Origin: Lasiosphaeria ovina
Taxonomy: Eukaryota > Ascomycota > Sordariomycetes > Sordariales > Lasiosphaeriaceae
Assembly (NCBI GenBank): GCA_033439765.1
Contig: JAULSN010000002.1
Coordinates: 5,270,001-5,334,000, forward strand
Direction: 5' to 3'
Length of the DNA stretch: 64,000 nt
The notes beneath the pieces are model-generated. The model worked only from the letters and a program-made list of their open reading frames with translations, was not told the DNA's origin and made no database searches. This document shows, piece after piece, positions 57,674-64,000 of this stretch. Made by a program: the position numbers and the translations under genes. Position 1 is the first letter of the stretch. The number at the start of each line of letters is the position of its first letter.

Positions 57674-60616
57674 CTACCACGACGTCGGCCCAAACGTCTG
57701 GCCCTCAGCCACCAGAGTCTGAATGGCCGTGTCCTGGTAGTCCATGGTGGTGGTGACGATGTCATTGCCCCACCACGCGGGCGGCTGGACGTTGTTGAGG
57801 GTAAACGCGAAGAAGATGACCAGGGTGCTGAGCGCCAGGCCCAAGTCCAGACCCGACGACGTCAAAAAGTTTAGCCGGCTCCACCAGCCAAAGTAGCGGT
57901 TCCGGATGTGGTACTGGAAGATGTAGCCGACGATGCCCCACGAGAGGTAGTTGAGCGGCGTAGCGGGCGGGATCGACCCGGCGCCGCCAAAGATCAGCGG
58001 CGCCATGAGGTACTTGATGGGCGACTTGGGCCACTTCTTGGCCGCGAAGTAGATGATGACGGGCACGACCGCGCCGAGGATGAAGAAGAAGAACAGCCCC
58101 GAGTAGATCTGGCCTGGCGAGAACATGCGCGCCGGGCCAATGAGGCCCCAGATGACAGAGGCTACAAAATTGTCAGCACCGCTTCTCCATCGTGTATCTC
58201 TCAGCCAAGTCTGCAGACACTTACCAGAGAAAAAGACGCGTCCTCCGGGGCAGGTAAAGTGCTCGGCCTGCGTAGGCGTGCAGACCTCGGGGATCGACTT
58301 CAGGGCGTAGTTCAGGACCATGATCTGGATGAAGCACGAGAACGTCGTGGCGACGACCTGCGACATGAACATGGTCCGTGGAGGAATCTTCATGTAGTGC
58401 CCAAACTTGAGATCCGAAACAAAGTTCAACGCCTGGGACATGGTGATGTATCCGAATGTTTTGAAGCTAAGCAACCATCAGCATAGTCAGACGTTTAAAA
58501 AAAAAGGGCACAACTCACATCATTAGCGCCAGCGGCCTGCCGGGCTGGATGTAGCCGTACACAAACTCGGTGACGACATTCAAGCCAATCTGGTTATTCG
58601 TGACGGCCTGGATGATGCCGATCGGCAGCGAGAAGAAAAACGAGATGAAGACGGCCAGCAGGAACGCCCACCAGGACAGGTTGGTAGGCCACCCGAGGAT
58701 GGTGACAAAACCCAGCCCGAGCATCTGCCATGCCGCGTTAGCATCAGATCTGCTCGGGAAAATCATGTCGCGGCCCACAATCGAGACTACAACTTACGAC
58801 AGTGAAAAGCGACATGTACCACCACGTTGGCGCCTCTTTGTATTTCCTCATTAGCTTCATGTGAATGTCTGGCTTTTCAGTGGTGCTGTTCTTGTATTGC
58901 CGCCAGATGGTCTGTCCGTGGTGCAGGTAGGTGTAGACAATCAGCGACGTGATTGCGGCGAACGACAGCCCATACGACATGGCAAATGTCGTGCTGCTCT
59001 TTTGTCAACATACACCCAAAAAGTCGGGTAGGGTGTGTTAGCTAGGGCGTACCTGAGAAACAGCGGCGAATAGTTCTTGTACGCCTCTTCGTTCAACGTG
59101 AACTCGGGAGTCAGGATCCGAGACACGTTGTATCTGCCTCCCGTATTGTCGTAGGTGCTGGAGTCGCTCATTGGCAGGAACTGAGCATACCAGGTCCCGC
59201 TATAGTGAAGCACAGAGGAGAATAAAATGAAAAAGACGACAACGCCAATCATGGTGTTCGCAATTGCATGCCTGTAACCACATTAGCAGTCTACTTTAGC
59301 TGCTTCGCTACAGAAGCAACATGCCAAGAGATGTAGACTTACCACGGCGGGATCAGAGGAGACCCAACGAACCCCGAGATTTGGGTCCAGTCAAACGTAA
59401 TGGGAAGCATGGACAGGCCGGTCGAGTAGCCAAATAGCTGGTTCACCACGGGGTTGTTCGGAGCGAGCCACGTCAGAAACGCGAACGAGCTCAGAAACTG
59501 GGCGAGGAAGCCGGGGATGAAATAGTAGACGAAAGCACAGAGGGTGATGATGCCGAACCATCGATACCGGGGCATGGAGCCGCCGATGACGGTGTGATCT
59601 TTTATGTCAATTTTCTCGTACATTGCATTCATTAGCGTCACAGAGACAAGATTACCGGGCCAGATCATGGAAGCAGGGTACACTGCGCGCAAAGTCAGCA
59701 AGCGGAGTTGTTGCCAGGCTAGATACTGAATCCGTTCAAACTGACCGAGAAACTTCCTCATCATGCCCGCAATGCCATAGCCTAGGGACTGTGTCGATAT
59801 TGTGAGCAGCAGCTGGAAGGGGATGCCAAAGTCCTGCTTGTAGAATACCACCTGGGCCAGAATGATGTCGGTGGCGTAGGCGACCGAGAAGGAGACGCTG
59901 GCCATGACGACAATGATGGAGTGCTCCTTGATATTAAACGGCCCCGGGTTCAGGTTCCAGCGGATGCCAAAAGTGGTGAACTGCTTGTTGGGCATGACCT
60001 TTGCCCAGCCGTGGCCGAGGGGCCACGCAATGACCTGGGCGATGAGGGCGCCGAGGCCAATGGAGGGGGAGCGCAGCGAGAACAGCGTGTTCATGGAGGC
60101 GCCGAGAAAGATCAGGGCCAGGCCGATGGTCCAGGCGCGGATGGTGTTGCAGGGCATCTCCTCGTCGTAGTTGCGGACGGCGGCGCGGACTTCGGGGTAG
60201 GGCGAGTCCTCCTCCTCGGCCTCGGCCTGCTTGAGGCCGGCCTCGTCGTCGTCGAAGCTCGTCGACCCGCGGGTACTGAAAGTGCGGAGGCGGTGCTGGT
60301 CCTCTTCGGGCATGTTCGGATCTAAGAAAGGTTCGTACTCTGATCCTTCATCTTCTTCCTCATCGTCATCACCATCGCGCCGGGCATTAGAAGACTCACC
60401 CCACATGGAGAGGCGGGCCTTGAGGTCGTCAACAGGGCTAAGATGGTGCGGCTCTTTCGAGGCTGACGCGGCCGTCTCTTTCCCTGTTGCGCCGGGCGCC
60501 ATCTCCGGCTCGCCTGCTTCAGCTGTCGCCTTCAAGTCCCAGTCTTGGTCGTCGTCTCCCATCGTGACTCCAATCGTCGTGCCAGACGACGACGTGGAGC
60601 GGGATGGTTGGGCCAT
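57674..60616 (-). CDS. Oligopeptide transporter, OPT family (small-peptide transporter)
   Basis: Six exons (60616-59343, 59271-59053, 58993-58798, 58724-58519, 58466-58225, 58161-57674) give 874 residues; all junctions keep frame. The first 150 residues are acidic, with a DGDDDEEEDEG run, and cytosolic. SPYPEVRAAV precedes the first helix, as in OPT proteins. Further marks are PASMIWPGNLV, KIPPRTMFMSQVVAT, PLNYLSWGIVGYIFQYHIRNR and WWSRLNFLTSSGLDLG. About 12-14 helices are predicted. The family imports tetra- and pentapeptides, glutathione or siderophore-like peptides at the plasma membrane by proton coupling; the substrate is not predictable. The start is the first ATG (MAQPSRST) of the open frame. 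Confidence 0.94.
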
Positions 60617-60869
60617 GGGTGCTGTGCTGCACGGTCCCAAACGGAGTGAAGAACGGCCAAGGATCCGACGACTTGAAGGCTGGCATGGAAGCAGAGCGAA
60701 CTATATGGGGTGGGGTGCTATCTAAGTGACCACGGGCGAGAGACGGAAAAGGGGGGAGGGGGGTAACCTGGGACGGCTGTCCCAGAGCGACCATCAAGCT
60801 GGGCAACACCACCACGTCCGGCTGCAGTAGTCAGTCGCGACGAGGGCGGGCCAGAGACGGAGAGCGCAG

Positions 60870-60911
<42 letters not shown>

Positions 60912-62638
60912 ACGACGCGAGAGTGTGTGCCGCGTTGGGCGGCCTAGACTTGGTGCGTTCGCTCGGCCGATGACAGGAATAACCGGCGGCGGGCTGGAAG
61001 TGTCAAGGGGAGCCCGGCAGGCGTCAAGGCATAGCTCACGACGCGAGGGAGTCTTGGATGCCGAGGGCCCAATTGGCGATCACGTCAATGCGTGTGGCTC
61101 GATAAGCTGCGTGCCAGTGTGTGGGCGGCTGAAGTGCGCCACGGCTATCTGCACCACCAAAAAATGACAACGCCGGCGCGGCCTGCGATGTCTGGTGTGT
61201 GACGTGTATGGACAATGGTCTGAAACCAAGGGGCGCTATGGCAGCAATTGATGTGCTGTGTGGCGGTCTCAGTGGCTCTTCACCCTCCGAGACAGGCTAT
61301 ATCTGCTGATAACCGGTTCCGTGGCACGTAGACGGCCGACGACCAAAGCCACGGAAACGTTTATCAAAGCTTATTTCGGGTTTGGTATCTCGGGTTATGG
61401 GTGCAGTGTGGTGTTATTGGGGTGAGAATGAAAATCGGGGTTGGGATGAAAATGCGCCGCACGGGAAAGTCGTTAGATGAATAGCGCAGGTTGGCGGTTG
61501 GCGGTCTTGGCTAAGTCGTTGCTGCTTCTTAGTAAGTCGGGTTCTTTCAAAAGGCCAACATCAACGCTCTGCTCTTTGTGAGGTGACACCTTTCCCCAGA
61601 AACAGAAACACGCAGCAGTCAGCACATGGCATGGCGGCAAATCGCTTCTACAGTATATGGATTCGTCGTCGAACGTTCCAATGGATTACGAGTTTACGAC
61701 TAGTGAACTCTCGGCACGGGCCACCAATACCCCCACGCAGCTTGTCTCAGTGTCTCAGCTCTGAGAGGGTGAGAGCGCGGAGGCTCATGCAACCAACCTA
61801 ACCCAACATGCGCAGGGCTGTATGTAACCGATCCGGATACCAGCAGAGCCCTGAACAAACTGTCAAAATCCAGAACGCCCGTGGTCAATATCAGATCCAT
61901 TATGAGAGGTTTTGACACCAGTGTTTGCCAACCCCGATGGCATGCAACCCCCTCCCCAGCACCAAACAACGGCAACGTTCTGGCCAGGTGGCCCCATAGA
62001 TCGCTCTTGTCCCAATTCAAGATAGCTCGAAACGGGAACCTTTGTCCTCTCTCGGGGTGCGAGTCTCGGCCATGCCCCCTCGCTTGCCCGCCGTTGTAAC
62101 CCGAAGAGCGGCTGAATTGGAGATTCGAGGCACCCAGGCGGGCGGATGACCCCTGGGAGTCTCGTGCAGCGCGCTAAGCCCCATGCAGTTAAGTTGTTCC
62201 CTTCCGTCGGCACCTCAGATTCTGCGGCTCTCCTTTTTCTGGGACCCGTCGCATCCATGGAATTTAAAAACATTCAACAAGCCTAACACCGCGCATACAC
62301 GGCGCGCTAATCCAAGTCATCACGTTCCAATGTGGATCATGGTGCGGAGTCTCAAATGGTACCGATTCGTTGATATTGATGTACAAAACAGAAACTATAT
62401 CCAGTGCAAAGCAGACTCGCGAAAGCCTGCTTTCTTGTCCTGCGGCCGTTTGGCCAATCCACTTGCTGAACAACTGCGTCGTTGTCTGTTCCCCCTTCCC
62501 TTCCCAAAGAATGCAAGAATTGGGGGGCGAGAACGACGGTTTCGGCCCCATATATCATGTGATCCGTCTATTTAAGCCTGCGATTGCGAGTCAGTCTCCT
62601 GCTGCCGGATAACGTAAAACCACCATGACCGGGGATGC
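60617..62638. other. Intergenic region with CTG repeat
   Basis: No gene supported in 2 kb. It contains the promoter of the transporter, a CTG array, and the 3' region of the eL40 gene. Confidence 0.5.
60871..60911. repeat. Trinucleotide microsatellite (CTG)13-14
   Basis: Perfect CTG repeat about 250 bases upstream of the transporter start, probably within its promoter or 5' UTR. Confidence 0.95.
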
Positions 62639-63115
<477 letters not shown>

Positions 63116-64000
63116 CTGGAGAAAAACTTGCGCCGTCAGTCTCTTGAAAATAGGGCAATTTGCCTTGGATCGACTTGGAGATGACTGGACGAGGGTGAAT
63201 ACCACTGGCAGGCGCGAAAGATTGAGGTTGCAAAACTCTGAATAGGAGTTGTGCGGCCAGAAACCTGCGGCGCCTTGTTCTTCCGCGCCGTGTAGTGGAT
63301 GCGCCCGGGCTTTTGGGAATGGCAGACCCAACCCCCACTATCAAGGATTCATGTTGAGAATTGCGATGCGGTGTTCTTGTGTCTGGGATCATGGGCATAG
63401 CCAGACCCCACTTTGTTGATGTCGGTGTTTGATGCAGAATGTTTGGGTTTGGGGATGCGGCTGTTTGGTGACAAGTGACCTCCAGGTTAGGGTTGCCGTT
63501 GAAAGCCGCTCAATCGCGCCAAACGCGCGCCTCCTCAGACCTCACATCTCAAACCATGCGGACCGGCTCATTTTTATTGGATCAACCATTTCGGGCTGGG
63601 TAACGCTTTGGAACGGAAAACGTGGAACGAGTCGGGTCTTCGGAAGAGCTTCGGAGCTCTTCGACCAAGTTTCCGGACTTGGAACGTCTCTTGATCTTTC
63701 CTCAAGTCTTGCAACAGTCGACAGTCACCGAAACGTGTTGCGAGAAGCTTTGTACCGTAGCCACGCTTCACATCGGGCTAGAGCATCCCGAACTCGGGCG
63801 ACTTGCCCGCGAGCCTCCGGCTTGTCCGTATCTTTTTGTCCCTCTTGGGCCGACTTCTGTCACGTTATAGTGCTGTTCGCCTGCCATTTGTCTTTGCGGG
63901 CAAGCCCGGTTTGGCTGGGCTGTGTCTTAGAACACGTTGCTGGGCCTTGGGAGGCGCCGGCGTATTCTTTGCTCCTCGAACACGTGGTTCTGCCTTTGGG
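63116..64000. other. Upstream region of the eL40 gene
   Basis: No gene supported. I looked on the minus strand for ubiquitin codons (MQIFVKTLTG, LRLRGG) and found none. Confidence 0.5.

Noticed and set aside
59680..59730. Possible 44-base intron (GTATCT...GCGCAG) inside transporter exon 1
   Set aside because: Removing it breaks the frame, and read-through gives the expected PASMIWPGNLV region.

Overview
The window is nuclear DNA of a filamentous ascomycete, most likely a Sordariomycete close to Neurospora/Chaetomiaceae. The coding regions are GC-rich. Most introns are short (about 50-110 nt) with GTRNGT donors, CTAAC-like branch sites and YAG acceptors. The kinesin-1, RAD6/MUS-8, thiolase and CSN12-like proteins closely match what I know of Neurospora-type orthologues. 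The order is inferred from protein similarity; I cannot name the species.

Layout, left to right. (1) 0.5-1.6 kb: a six-helix membrane protein with a PPxY motif (+). (2) 2.9-4.8 kb: a decayed copy of the MPS1 spindle-checkpoint kinase (-), lacking the kinase N-lobe and carrying two in-frame stops. (3) 4.8-6.1 kb: microsatellite-rich spacer. (4) 6.1-9.0 kb: conventional kinesin (-). (5) 10.3-10.9 kb: the ubiquitin-conjugating enzyme RAD6/MUS-8 (-). (6) 11.9-13.3 kb: mitochondrial acetyl-CoA acetyltransferase (+). (7) 13.9-15.7 kb: CSN12/Thp1-like PCI protein (+). (8) 17.7-19.2 kb: SUN-family cell-wall protein (-). (9) 22.1-23.1 kb: short-chain dehydrogenase (-). (10) 24.1-26.1 kb: Clr2-type silencing-domain protein with a Gln/Pro minisatellite (+). 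(11) 27.8-29.1 kb: NADH pyrophosphatase (+). (12) 32.1-35.0 kb: FHA-like gene with an unresolved or broken frame (+). (13) 35.70 kb: tRNA-Asp(GTC). (14) 36.1-37.6 kb: pyruvate dehydrogenase protein X (-), divergent from (15) 38.1-39.3 kb: a two-helix predicted mitochondrial membrane protein (+). (16) 39.9-41.9 kb: CaiB/BaiF CoA-transferase family protein (-). (17) 46.9-50.4 kb: Zn2Cys6 transcription factor (+), tail-to-tail with (18) 51.1-52.2 kb: an intradiol ring-cleavage dioxygenase (-). (19) 52.2-57.7 kb: a gene-poor stretch with a MITE-like element and a second tRNA-Asp. (20) 57.7-60.6 kb: OPT-family oligopeptide transporter (-). (21) 62.6-63.1 kb: ribosomal protein eL40 without its usual ubiquitin partner (-).

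Most genes are unrelated housekeeping loci and I see no operon-like cluster. The only plausible functional pairs are PDX1 with the divergent mitochondrial membrane-protein gene (a shared 520-bp promoter) and the zinc-cluster regulator beside the dioxygenase. Exon boundaries were set by hand from splice signals and reading-frame continuity. All domain names come from family knowledge, not from a database search.

The most unusual items are the MPS1 relic with RIP-like stops, the paired tRNA-Asp loci sharing a 27-nt leader with two telomere-like units and a hairpin, the MITE-like inverted repeat, the free-standing eL40 gene with an 8-nt microexon, and the zinc cluster split by a 639-nt intron.
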